A stretch of 64,000 nt of DNA, taken from NCBI RefSeq assembly GCF_008923205.2, contig NZ_WBMS02000038.1:38319-102318 (forward strand). Direction: 5' to 3'. The DNA is from Actinomadura physcomitrii. GTDB lineage: Bacteria > Actinomycetota > Actinomycetes > Streptosporangiales > Streptosporangiaceae. The notes under the pieces were generated by a model. The model worked only from the letters and a program-made list of their open reading frames with translations, did no database searches and was not told the origin of the DNA. This document shows, in pieces, positions 17,975 to 26,267 of the stretch (the first letter of the stretch is position 1; each line of letters starts with the position of its first letter). Position numbers and translations under genes: made by a program.

Positions 17975-19102
17975 TTATGTCCTGCCATGAGAGGGCTTGA
18001 GTAGCCATCTGCCCGTGGGTTCGATCGCCCAATGGGTGAGCCGCCGCACCGGGTCGGTGCCGAGCAGCACGCCGGCGGCGAGCGCGCCCAGCGTGGCCGC
18101 GACCACCCCGGCCGGGGTGTTGAAGAAGTGCGCGTCCAGGACGCCGCCGTAGTCCAGCGTCTTCACGATCAGGCCGTGCAGCAGGTAGACGTACATCGTC
18201 CGGGTGCCGAGCGTGGTGTACCAGGCCCGGCCGCGCGGGACGGCCGCGAGGAACGCGGTGCCGAGGACGACCGCGAGCACCATCGCCAGCAGCCGGTAGG
18301 ACATGCCCTCGACGGCGCTGAAGTGCATGTGCTCGTAGCCGCGGTTCCAGAGCAGGACCCCGTGCGCGATCTTGGGGACGACGGTGCCGCGCTCCCACAC
18401 GTACGCGGCGGGCAGCGCCGCCAGCAGCACCGCGAGCCCGGCCCAGCGGGTCCAGCCGCGCCGGCGCGGGGCCTGCGCGAGCTCGGGCCTGATCGTCAGG
18501 CCGAGGACGAAGAACGGCAGCAGCGCCGCGGCCCGGCACAGCGTCGCGTCGGCGTTGAAGCTCCAGCTCCCGGCGATCAGCGACAGCGCCACCGACACCG
18601 CGACGGGGTGCCGCAGGTGCCCCCAGAGCGGGGCGCTCAGCCGCCACAGCACCAGCGCGACGAGGAACCACATCAGGAACTGGGGACGGAAAAGCTCGTG
18701 CAGCCGGAATTCATTTCCCCGGACGAACACGAGCTGCAGCCGGTAAAGCACGGCGAAGATCACGTAGGGAACGACCAGGGTCGGAAAAACGCTGCGGAAT
18801 TTGTCGGTCGACCGCATGAATCCGCGGGCGAAGTAACCGGAGACGAACACGAACACGGGCATGTGGAAGCCGTACACGACGGTGTAGGCGGCGTCCACCG
18901 CGTGGCTGTTCGCCCGCAGGACCTCCCAGACGTGCCCGACGACGACCAGCAGGATGAGGAAGAACTTGACGTTGTCGAAGTAGGCGTCGCGCGGGCGCGG
19001 CGGGGCGGGGGCCTCCGCGGCGGGGCGCGCGGCGTGCGCCGGCCCGCCGGCGGGAGGCCGGCCCGGCTCCTGGGGGCGCGGCTGAGGGAGGGTTTCCGTC
19101 AT
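17975..19102 (-). CDS. Acyltransferase-3 family membrane O-acyltransferase
   Basis: This 375-residue integral membrane protein is of the OafA/NolL/COG3594 type and moves acetyl groups onto extracytoplasmic sugars. A Pro/Ala-rich cytosolic head of about 40 residues precedes YFDNVKFFLILLVVVGHVWE, where the family's conserved His follows a glycine. GFHMPVFVFVSGYFARGF is the second hallmark, and ten or so helices follow. ATG 19102 has CGGAG just upstream; the frame stays open further but overlaps the next gene. Its neighbour at 19264-20571 is a clear paralogue. Likely substrate: the wall polymer built by this locus. Confidence 0.85.
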   Translation of the reverse strand: MTETLPQPRPQEPGRPPAGGPAHAARPAAEAPAPPRPRDAYFDNVKFFLILLVVVGHVWEVLRANSHAVDAAYTVVYGFHMPVFVFVSGYFARGFMRSTDKFRSVFPTLVVPYVIFAVLYRLQLVFVRGNEFRLHELFRPQFLMWFLVALVLWRLSAPLWGHLRHPVAVSVALSLIAGSWSFNADATLCRAAALLPFFVLGLTIRPELAQAPRRRGWTRWAGLAVLLAALPAAYVWERGTVVPKIAHGVLLWNRGYEHMHFSAVEGMSYRLLAMVLAVVLGTAFLAAVPRGRAWYTTLGTRTMYVYLLHGLIVKTLDYGGVLDAHFFNTPAGVVAATLGALAAGVLLGTDPVRRLTHWAIEPTGRWLLKPSHGRT

Positions 19103-19263
19103 GTCTCCGAAGGATTCATTTCGTCCGTGACAACCGTTCACGTGCGGGCAGGGCGACTCTAGTCCGCGATCGGCGGCCCTGGGGCCGGATGAGAGATTGT
19201 TCCGGTTCCGTACGGCCGGTCCGCCGCGGCTCGGCCGCCGCGGCGGCGCGAGCGCGGGCCGGG

Positions 19264-20571
19264 CTAGCCGCGGCTCGGACGCCGCAGCGGGGTGAACACC
19301 CAGGTCATCTTGGGCTCCAGCGCCCAGCTCATGGCCCGGCGGACCGGAGGCGAGCACAGGAACGTTCCGACGACGCAGGCGCCGCAGATCACCGCGACGA
19401 CGCCGCCCGGCGTGTGCATCCAGTCCGCACCCCACCAGCCGGTGAAGTTCAGCAGCCGGGTGACGAAGCCGTGCAGCAGGTAGCAGTACAGCGTCGTCGC
19501 GCCCAGCGCGGTGAACCAGTGCCGCTTGCGCGGGATCAGCGTCAGGAACGCGGCGACGAGCACGGTGGCGCACGCGAACATCGCCAGCCGCATCAGGGTG
19601 CCCTGGAAGTCGCCGACGCCGAGCTTGAAGTGCGGGTCCTTCCAGAAGATCCACCGCACCGACATGTGCTTCATCACCAGGTAGGAGCACGCCAGCCCGA
19701 CCGCGAGGACGGCCGCGCCGATCGGCCGCGCGATGGGCCTCTTCAGCAGCTCGAAGTGCTCCGGCCGGAGCTTCAGGCCGAGGACGTAGAACGGCAGCAG
19801 CCCGAAGACCCGGTGGATGTCGAAGGTGCTGCCGAGGTCGCTCATGTACGACAGCAGGGCGAACCCCATCGCCACGGCCATCGGCCACCGGATCTGCTGC
19901 CACACCGGGGTGGACAGCCGCCACAGGAACAGCGCGCACAGGAACCACGTCAGGTAGTACGGGCTCAGCAGGCTGATCTCCAGGTCGTGGCGGCCCGCCA
20001 GCCAGTCGTACAGCGAGTACGCGATCTCGAACACCACGTACGGGACGCCGACGTTGGTGATGAGCTTGCGGGCCTTGCCCGGGGAGAACGTCCAGTTCCG
20101 GGAGAAGTAGCCGGTGATCACGATGAACAGCGGCATGTGGAACATGTAGATGAAGATGTACAGGCCCTTGGCCATCGGGACGTTCTGCAGGTTGGCGATC
20201 GAGTGGCCCGACACCACCAGCAGGATCGCGAAGTACTTCGCGTTGTCGAAGAACGGGTCGCGCTCCTTGCGCGGCTTCGGCGGCGAGGAGATCCGGACCG
20301 GCCCGGAGCCCGCGCGCTCCCCGTCCGGGGGCGCCGCGCCGGTGGCCGTGCCGACGACCGTGCCGACTGCGCCGGCCATGCCCGCAGCGGCCGTCCCCGC
20401 CGCGCCGCCGGGGAACCCCGCGCCCGCGGCGGCGGGCGCCGCCACCGGATCGGGACGGGGGTCGGGGACGTCCGGTGCGCCCCGATCGTCCGGTGCTCGC
20501 TGGTCGTCCGCCGCCGGTGCGGCGGCAGGCGGTCCCGTCTCGGCCTCCGAGGGCCTGCTGCTGTACGTCAT
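19264..20571 (-). CDS. Acyltransferase-3 family membrane O-acyltransferase (paralogue)
   Basis: This protein has the same architecture as the gene downstream: FFDNAKYFAILLVVSGHSI, MFHMPLFIVITGYFSRNW and about ten helices, ending in a short basic tail. The cytosolic head is longer (about 100 residues) and low in complexity, with Ala/Gly/Pro repeats, so it is probably disordered. An in-frame TTG at 20586 overlaps the LCP stop as TTGA. The first ATG is at 20571, and neither choice is decided by a ribosome site. The tight junction with the LCP gene implies one transcript: ligation and O-acetylation of the same polymer. Confidence 0.83.
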   Translation of the reverse strand: MTYSSRPSEAETGPPAAAPAADDQRAPDDRGAPDVPDPRPDPVAAPAAAGAGFPGGAAGTAAAGMAGAVGTVVGTATGAAPPDGERAGSGPVRISSPPKPRKERDPFFDNAKYFAILLVVSGHSIANLQNVPMAKGLYIFIYMFHMPLFIVITGYFSRNWTFSPGKARKLITNVGVPYVVFEIAYSLYDWLAGRHDLEISLLSPYYLTWFLCALFLWRLSTPVWQQIRWPMAVAMGFALLSYMSDLGSTFDIHRVFGLLPFYVLGLKLRPEHFELLKRPIARPIGAAVLAVGLACSYLVMKHMSVRWIFWKDPHFKLGVGDFQGTLMRLAMFACATVLVAAFLTLIPRKRHWFTALGATTLYCYLLHGFVTRLLNFTGWWGADWMHTPGGVVAVICGACVVGTFLCSPPVRRAMSWALEPKMTWVFTPLRRPSRG

Positions 20572-20582
20572 GGCCTGCCGGT

Positions 20583-22004
20583 TCAAGCCCCCTTGCAGAT
20601 GTCGTCGTTGGCGCGGATCTCGCCCTGCTGCTTGGGGATGCCCCCCTTGGCGTTCTTCAGGGCCGTCCAGTTCGAGCCGACGACCAGGTCGACCACGCCC
20701 GGCTTCGCGCCCGTGGTGCGGGCCGTCGGAGCCGGCTTGCTCGGGATCAGCGCGGTGAGCGTCTGCGCCTGCTGGTCCGCCCCGGCACCGTACAGCACCT
20801 TGGTGGTGCTCGTCCGGGAGGCGTTGCCGCCGACCGACACCTGGAAGCCCTGCGCCTCCAGGTCGGAGGCGACGCGGCTGGCCTGCCCGGCGATGCCGCT
20901 GCCGTTGTAGACCCGCACCCGCACCTGCTCGGGCTGGATCTTGGGGGCGGCCGACTTGGACTCGGTCGGCACCGTCTTGTCGTTGCGGACCGCCGCGAAG
21001 AACGGCTGCGCGGCCGAGGTCAGCACGACCCGGTTCGGGTCGGCCGGGTCGGGGCCGTTGGGCGTGGTGACGAAGCGCAGCTTGCCCGAGGTCATGCCCT
21101 GCATGCCCTGGGCGATCTTCAGCATGACCTGCGGGGTCAGCTCCTTGTCGGTGGTGAGCGACTTGGTCGCCGCGTTCATCAGCGGGATCAGCTTGGTCGG
21201 GTTGCTCAGCACCCCGGCGCTCATGGCCTTGTTCGCCAGCGCGCCCATGAACTTCTGCTGCCGCTTGATGCGGTCGAGGTCGGAGCCGTCACCGAGGCCG
21301 TGCCGGACGCGCACGTACGCCAGGGCGGTGTCGCCCTTGATGACGTGCCTGCCGCGGGACAGGTGCAGCTTGGACTTGGGGTCGTTCACGTCCTTCGGCA
21401 GGCAGACCGGGACGCCGCCGATCGCGCTCGTGATGGCCTTGAACCCGGTGAAGTCGACCTGCATGAAGTGGTCGATGCGGATGTCGGACAGGCCCTCGAT
21501 CGTCTTGATGACGCAGGCCGCGCCGCCGATCGTGAACGAGGAGTTGATCTGCGCCTTCGGCTGGTCCGCCGACATGCCGCCCGCGTGCGTCTTGCACGGC
21601 GGGATGTGCACGATCAGGTCGCGGGGGAAGCTGATGCCCATCGCCTGGCTGCCGCCGGGGGACAGGTGCAGCAGGATCATCGTGTCCGAGCGCGGCGGGT
21701 CGTTCTTCAGCGACCGGCCGTAGCTGGCGTTGGCACCGGCGCGGGTGTCGGACCCCAGCAGGAGGATGTTCATCGCGCTGTTCAGCTTCTTCGGCCGGTT
21801 GGGGCCGATCGCCGAGTTGACGTCCTCGTGGTTGATGTTGCCCATCGCGCTGCGGTACAGGCCGTAGGCGGTGAGGGAGCCGGCCACCATGACCGCCGAC
21901 ATTCCGACGCACACCCAGCCGAGGATGCGCCAGCCGCGTCGACGATGCGCCGGCTGCGGATCGGCGTCGTCGACGTACTCCATGTACATCGGGTTGCTGT
22001 TCAT
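20583..22004 (-). CDS. LytR-CpsA-Psr (LCP) family cell-wall glycopolymer ligase
   Basis: LCP enzymes move undecaprenyl-pyrophosphate-linked polymers onto peptidoglycan outside the cell. This 473-residue protein has a cytosolic head and one membrane helix near 25-46. The LCP domain (about 75-250) contains PRSDTMILLHL, ISFPRDLIVHIP, INSSFTIGG and YVRVRHGLGDGSDLDRIKRQ, including the conserved Arg/Asp pyrophosphate-binding residues. A C-terminal LytR_C domain lies around 355-455 (RVRVYNGSGIAGQA). The start is ATG 22004. It is the first gene of the leftward block with the two O-acyltransferases. In related genomes an LCP gene also sits next to the TIGR03089 gene, as here. Confidence 0.93.
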   Translation of the reverse strand: MNSNPMYMEYVDDADPQPAHRRRGWRILGWVCVGMSAVMVAGSLTAYGLYRSAMGNINHEDVNSAIGPNRPKKLNSAMNILLLGSDTRAGANASYGRSLKNDPPRSDTMILLHLSPGGSQAMGISFPRDLIVHIPPCKTHAGGMSADQPKAQINSSFTIGGAACVIKTIEGLSDIRIDHFMQVDFTGFKAITSAIGGVPVCLPKDVNDPKSKLHLSRGRHVIKGDTALAYVRVRHGLGDGSDLDRIKRQQKFMGALANKAMSAGVLSNPTKLIPLMNAATKSLTTDKELTPQVMLKIAQGMQGMTSGKLRFVTTPNGPDPADPNRVVLTSAAQPFFAAVRNDKTVPTESKSAAPKIQPEQVRVRVYNGSGIAGQASRVASDLEAQGFQVSVGGNASRTSTTKVLYGAGADQQAQTLTALIPSKPAPTARTTGAKPGVVDLVVGSNWTALKNAKGGIPKQQGEIRANDDICKGA

Positions 22005-22053
22005 CGGCTCCGTGTCCGGGGGCGCGGCCCGCTTTCAGGGGGTCGGTCGGCTT

Positions 22054-22085
22054 GGTCTGCTCTGCTGGAACGGTCTGTTCTGCTG
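22054..22085. repeat. Direct 14-bp repeat upstream of LCP gene
   Basis: GGTCTGCTCTGCTG at 22054-22067 recurs as GGTCTGTTCTGCTG at 22072-22085, one mismatch, 18 bp start to start. It lies 50-80 bp before the LCP start and could be a regulator site or chance. Confidence 0.35.
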
Positions 22086-22157
22086 ACTCTGTCCTGTAGT
22101 GCTGTGACGGTGCTGGCCGTGGCTCGGTTGACAAAGCGCGGGCAAAGAGAGCGTAGG

Positions 22158-23054
22158 TCAGGCGAGCCGGCGCACGGACCCGGATGCGTCTTTCCATCCT
22201 GGCACTCCGGCCACCGCCGTCACATGCTCCAAGGTCACGCGTCGGTCTAGGGCGGCTTTGTCGAAGTTTCGTTGGATTATGACGGAAGCACCCGAGGCTA
22301 GTGGTGCGACCAGGCCGGCCATAACCCCGTCGAGGGTCGTGAACGGCAGATCGGTGAGCAGCCGCGCGTCCGCGTCCAGCTCCCATTTCGCGGCGGCCGC
22401 GCGGGCCTCCGCGACCAGCTCCGCGCCGGTCAGTGTGGTCTTTGTCACAGTGAGGGCGGGCAGATCGGGGCTCACCTCGGGGCCCGCCGCGAACCGGTCG
22501 CCGTACGAGCGGACCTCCGCCGCGTAGTCGGTGACGCCCACCGGGCAGTCGGCGAGCGGCCCGCCGAGCGGGTGCAGCGAGAGCCCGACGATCTCCTCCG
22601 CCTCGGCGTCCACGCCCGGGTCCGCGAGCACCACGTCCAGCACCTCCTCGGCCGCCGCCAGGAGGTACGGCCCGGACGCCCCGAGCGGTTCGGACCCGGC
22701 CGCCGCGCGCTCCAGCACCGTCGCCGGGTCGACCGGCTCGGCCACGAGCCCCGCCGACCAGCAGGCCATCAGCCACACCGCGGTCTGCCAGTGCGGCGGC
22801 AGCGCCAGCACGACGCGCCCGCCCGGTTCCGCCGCCAGCCCGTCCACCAGGAAGTTCGCGGTCTTGGCCACCCAGTTGTCGAACGTCCGGGCCGACAGCT
22901 CGACGCGCTCGGCGCCCGGGAGGTCGGTCGGGGTCGGTTGGTCGGGGCGAACACGGTCGTCGTAGTAGGTGACGAGCGGGCGGGACGGGTCGCCGGCCAG
23001 CCGCAGGCGCAGCAGATCGGCGGGTCCGGGCACGGCGGGTTCGCGGTGGCTCAT
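22158..23054 (-). CDS. TIGR03089 family protein (truncated AMP-binding fold)
   Basis: This 298-residue protein belongs to a small actinobacterial family that looks like the N-terminal part of acyl-CoA synthetases. It has SARTFDNWVAKTANFLVDGL, RVVLALPPHWQTAVWLMACW and a vestigial core loop region (LTVTKTTLTGAELVAEA). The ATP-gripping P-loop and the C-terminal lid domain are absent, so adenylation is unlikely. Function is unknown; the family is typically beside LCP genes, suggesting a wall-related role. ATG 23054 lies six bases after a TACGCT -10 box, so the transcript is probably leaderless. It diverges from the GT-C gene. Confidence 0.82.
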   Translation of the reverse strand: MSHREPAVPGPADLLRLRLAGDPSRPLVTYYDDRVRPDQPTPTDLPGAERVELSARTFDNWVAKTANFLVDGLAAEPGGRVVLALPPHWQTAVWLMACWSAGLVAEPVDPATVLERAAAGSEPLGASGPYLLAAAEEVLDVVLADPGVDAEAEEIVGLSLHPLGGPLADCPVGVTDYAAEVRSYGDRFAAGPEVSPDLPALTVTKTTLTGAELVAEARAAAAKWELDADARLLTDLPFTTLDGVMAGLVAPLASGASVIIQRNFDKAALDRRVTLEHVTAVAGVPGWKDASGSVRRLA

Positions 23055-23060
23055 GGGGCG

Positions 23061-23066
23061 AGCGTA
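23061..23066 (-). promoter_or_regulatory. -10 box of leaderless TIGR03089 gene
   Basis: TACGCT on the minus strand lies six bases before ATG 23054, with no ribosome site between. Confidence 0.5.
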
Positions 23067-23109
23067 GAGCCCCGTGACCGGCCGGGACTCGCCGACCGGC
23101 CGTTCCCGC

Positions 23110-23115
23110 TACGCT
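23110..23115 (+). promoter_or_regulatory. -10 box upstream of 13-codon leader ORF
   Basis: TACGCT is followed after eight bases by ATG 23124. The same hexamer stands on the other strand 44 bp away for the divergent gene. Confidence 0.45.
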
Positions 23116-23123
23116 CCGCACCG

Positions 23124-23165
23124 ATGGATGACCACGGATCGGACGAGCGCGGGGCGGGTGCATGA
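23124..23165 (+). CDS. Possible 13-residue leader peptide coupled to GT-C gene
   Basis: A short frame beginning at ATG 23124 encodes MDDHGSDERGAGA and stops at TGA 23163-23165. That stop overlaps the ATG of the next gene as ATGA. Its start is eight bases after a TACGCT -10 box, so it could be translated from a leaderless mRNA and hand ribosomes to the membrane glycosyltransferase. The long gene lacks a convincing ribosome site of its own. Short frames of this size arise easily by chance, so the call is tentative. Confidence 0.35.
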   Translation: MDDHGSDERGAGA

Positions 23166-25204
23166 ACGCGGGTCGGCTGCTCGCCCGGACCACCGTGGCC
23201 CCGGCGCTGCTCGTCGCGGCCTGGCTCGCGGTGGCGCTTCCGCTGCTGATGGGCGGGGTGTTCCGGCCGGGCCCGGCGATCGCGCTGTGGGTGCCGGTCG
23301 GCGCGGCGGCGCTCTGGCTCGGCCTGCGGCGGCGCCCCCGCGACGACGACGCCGGACGCGACGGGCCGCTCGGCCCCGCGCCGTGGTGGTCGGCGGCCGG
23401 GGTGGTCGCGGTCGCCGCCGCGTTCCTGGTGTTCGAGGCGCTGATGTGCTCCGAGCAGATCATCGTCCGCCGCGACCCCGCCTCCTACGTGCAGTTCGCG
23501 ACCTGGCTGACGGACCACGGCTCGCTGCCGATCCCGGAGCTGCGCGGGGCGTTCGGCGGCGGCGACCCCGTGCTCAGGTTCGACAGCCCCGCCTTCTACG
23601 CGCACGGCGGCTCGGTCGTCCCGCAGTTCATGGCGGGCCTGCCGATGATTCTCGCGCTCGGCGGCTGGGCGGGCGGCACGCACGGGATGCTGCTGATGGC
23701 GCCGCTGCTCGGCGCCTGCAGCGTGCTGGCGTTCGGCGGGCTCGCCGCGCGGCTCGTCGGCCCCCGCTGGGCGCCCGCCGCGGCGCTCCTGCTGGCGCTG
23801 ACCCTGCCGATGCTGTGGGTGTCGCGGTCCACCTTCAGCGAGCCGCCCGCTCTGATCCTGCTGCTCGGCGGGCTGTCGCTGCTGCACGACGCCCGGACCG
23901 AGCGTCCGCGCAGTGCCCTGGTGAAGGCGTTCCTCGGCGGCCTCGCGCTCGGGCTGATCGTGCTCGTCCGGATCGACGGGATCCGCGACATCCTGCCCGC
24001 CGTGGTGTACGCCGGGCTGCTCGTCGCGCGGCGGCGCCGCACCGGCTACGCCCTCGCCGGCGGGCTCGCCCTCGGCGCGGCCGCCGGGCTCGCCGAGGGC
24101 TACCTCAAGTCCCGCCCGTACCTGGACTACCTGCACGCCTCGCTCGACCCGCTGCTGGTGATCTCCGGCGCGATCGTGGCCGCGACGGCGCTGATGGTCG
24201 TCCTCCTGCGCTGGAACGCCACCGGCCGCCGGCTGCGGGCGGCCGGGGCGGCGGCCGGGCGCGGTCGGCTGCCCGGCGCCGCCGCGATCCTCACCGCGCT
24301 GGTCATGGTCGGGTTCGCCGTCCGGCCGCTCGTGCAGACCGTCCGCCGCGTCCCGACCAACACCGACGACCGGCTGAACGCCCAGTTCATCGAGGCCGTC
24401 CAGAAGATCGACCGGTTGCCGCTCGACGGCACCCGGCAGTACTCGGAGCTGTCGCTGTACTGGGTCGTCTGGTACATCGGCATCCCCGCGCTGCTGCTCG
24501 CCACGTTCGGCGCGGCGCTGCTGGTACGGCGGCTGATGCGCCGCCAGTCGCCGGAGTGGCTGCTGCCGTACGCGGTCATCGTGTGGACGACCGTCCAGGT
24601 GCTGGTCAGGCCCGGCATCACCCCCGATCACCCGTGGGCGTCCCGCCGGCTGATCGGGCTGGTCATCCCCGGGCTGCTGCTTTTCACGGTGTTCGCGGCG
24701 GCGTGGATCACCAAGCGGCTGCGGCGGATCGGCTACTCCCGCAAGGTCGTGCGGGCGACCGCGGTGATCGGCGTCGCGCTGATGCTGGTGCCGATCGTCA
24801 TCACCTCGGCCGCGTACATGGTGGGACGGACCGACCAGAAGGAGGTCGGCGCCGTGAACGCGATGTGCGACCGGCTCGGGCCCGGCCGCTCCGTCGTCGT
24901 CGTCGAGGTCGGGACGGCCGACCGGTTCCTGCAGGTCCTGCGCGGGATGTGCGGGCTGCCGGCCGCGCGGGCCGCCACGTTCGCCGAGCAGTCCGACGTC
25001 CGCCGCGTCATCGGGAAGATCGACGGTGCCGGGCGGCGTCCGGTGGTCATGGGGTCGAAGCCGGAGCAGGTGGCGCCCTACGGCCGCCCGCGCCAGATCA
25101 TGCGGCTGCGCACCCGGCAGGACGGCCGCACGCTCGACGAACCGCCGGGCGGGTCCTGGGGCCTCGCCATCGACGTGTGGATCGCCGAGCCGACGGCCCC
25201 CTGA
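23162..25204 (+). CDS. Polytopic membrane glycosyltransferase, GT-C type
   Basis: This 680-residue protein has twelve or so helices and a C-terminal extracytoplasmic domain of about 140 residues. The first large loop contains IIVRRDPASYVQFATWL, an Arg/Asp pattern at the position of the GT-C catalytic Asp, then RFDSPAFYAHGGSVVPQFM. WVSRSTFSEPPALILLLGGL matches the PMT/GT39-like second motif. Members use polyprenyl-phosphate sugars outside the membrane. The DPM-like GT2 gene 95 bp downstream could make that donor. ATG 23162 overlaps the stop of a possible leader ORF. Confidence 0.75.
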   Translation: MNAGRLLARTTVAPALLVAAWLAVALPLLMGGVFRPGPAIALWVPVGAAALWLGLRRRPRDDDAGRDGPLGPAPWWSAAGVVAVAAAFLVFEALMCSEQIIVRRDPASYVQFATWLTDHGSLPIPELRGAFGGGDPVLRFDSPAFYAHGGSVVPQFMAGLPMILALGGWAGGTHGMLLMAPLLGACSVLAFGGLAARLVGPRWAPAAALLLALTLPMLWVSRSTFSEPPALILLLGGLSLLHDARTERPRSALVKAFLGGLALGLIVLVRIDGIRDILPAVVYAGLLVARRRRTGYALAGGLALGAAAGLAEGYLKSRPYLDYLHASLDPLLVISGAIVAATALMVVLLRWNATGRRLRAAGAAAGRGRLPGAAAILTALVMVGFAVRPLVQTVRRVPTNTDDRLNAQFIEAVQKIDRLPLDGTRQYSELSLYWVVWYIGIPALLLATFGAALLVRRLMRRQSPEWLLPYAVIVWTTVQVLVRPGITPDHPWASRRLIGLVIPGLLLFTVFAAAWITKRLRRIGYSRKVVRATAVIGVALMLVPIVITSAAYMVGRTDQKEVGAVNAMCDRLGPGRSVVVVEVGTADRFLQVLRGMCGLPAARAATFAEQSDVRRVIGKIDGAGRRPVVMGSKPEQVAPYGRPRQIMRLRTRQDGRTLDEPPGGSWGLAIDVWIAEPTAP

Positions 25205-25284
25205 CGCCGCCCCGCCGGGGCGCTCGCACGCGGCGTCCATGTTCCGTGTCGGCCGGTGAGTCGGCCGGGGCGCGCCGTTGCGAG

Positions 25285-25290
25285 TATTCT
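25285..25290 (+). promoter_or_regulatory. -10 box of leaderless DPM-like gene
   Basis: TATTCT lies eight bases before GTG 25299; no ribosome site is present. Confidence 0.45.
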
Positions 25291-25298
25291 CGCCGTGC

Positions 25299-26267
25299 GT
25301 GAGTACCCAGCCCGCCGAGCCCGCGCAGCGGCCCGCACCCGAAGCCGCCGAGCCGAGCGACCCCGTGAGCGATGCCGCGCCTGTCCACGTGACCATCGTC
25401 CTGCCCTGCTACAACGAGCAGGACCACGTGATCGACGAGGTCGAGCGGATCACGAAGGCCATGGACAACAGCGGCAAGAGCTACGAGCTGCTGGCGGTCG
25501 ACGACTGCTCCACCGACGCGACGCTCGCCCGGCTGGAGGAGGCGGCGCCCCGCTTCCCGCACATGCGGGTCATGGCGTTCCAGCACAACAGCGGGTCCGG
25601 GACGGTCCGGCGGATCGGCTCCCAGCAGGCCCGCGGCGACATCGTCGTGTGGACCGACGCCGACATGTCGTACCCGAACGAGCGGATCCCCGACCTCGTC
25701 GACCTGCTCGACGGCGACCCGTCCATCGACCAGGTCGTCGGGGCGCGGACCACCGAGGAGGGCACGCACAAGCTGCTGCGCGTCCCCGCGAAGTGGTTCA
25801 TCCGCAAGGTCGCCGAGCGGCTCACCAACTCCAAGATCCCCGACCTGAACTCCGGGCTGCGCGCGTTCCGCCGCGAGGTGTCCCTGCCCTACCTGCGGCT
25901 GCTGCCGCCCGGGTTCTCCTGCGTCACCACGATCACGATCGCGTTCCTGTCGAACCAGCACCCCGTGCACTACCTGCCGATCGAGTACGCCAAGCGGGCC
26001 GGCAAGTCGAAGTTCCACTTCACCAAGGACGCCTACCGCTACATCCTGCAGGTGCTGCGGATGGTGATGTACTTCAACCCGCTCAAGGTGCTGATGCCGC
26101 TCGCCCTCTGGCTGATCGGGATCGGGCTGCTCAAGGGCGTGTTCGACATGGCGGTGCACTTCGGCTACTTCGCCAACAACACCATCATGATCTTCGTGAC
26201 GGGGTTGATCATCGCCTCGCTGGCGCTGCTGGCCGACCTGATCGTCCGATCGCGCGGCGACGTCTAG
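25299..26267 (+). CDS. GT2 polyprenyl-phosphate glycosyltransferase (DPM1/GtrB-like)
   Basis: This 322-residue protein has a Pro/Ala/Glu-rich head of about 30 residues. The GT-A core is HVTIVLPCYNEQDHVIDEV, AVDDCSTD and WTDADMSYPNERIPDLVDLL, with RRIGSQQARGD for substrate binding. Two C-terminal membrane helices follow (near 245-265 and 280-305). This layout fits enzymes that load a sugar onto polyprenyl phosphate at the inner membrane face. It could feed the GT-C enzyme upstream. GTG 25299 is favoured over the in-frame TTG 25278 by the -10 box. The stop shares one base with the next GTG (TAGTG). Confidence 0.85.
   Translation: MSTQPAEPAQRPAPEAAEPSDPVSDAAPVHVTIVLPCYNEQDHVIDEVERITKAMDNSGKSYELLAVDDCSTDATLARLEEAAPRFPHMRVMAFQHNSGSGTVRRIGSQQARGDIVVWTDADMSYPNERIPDLVDLLDGDPSIDQVVGARTTEEGTHKLLRVPAKWFIRKVAERLTNSKIPDLNSGLRAFRREVSLPYLRLLPPGFSCVTTITIAFLSNQHPVHYLPIEYAKRAGKSKFHFTKDAYRYILQVLRMVMYFNPLKVLMPLALWLIGIGLLKGVFDMAVHFGYFANNTIMIFVTGLIIASLALLADLIVRSRGDV

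Noticed and set aside
18014..18034. GGGTTCGATC resembling a tRNA T-arm
   Set aside because: It lies inside the acyltransferase coding region and has no acceptor or anticodon stem around it.
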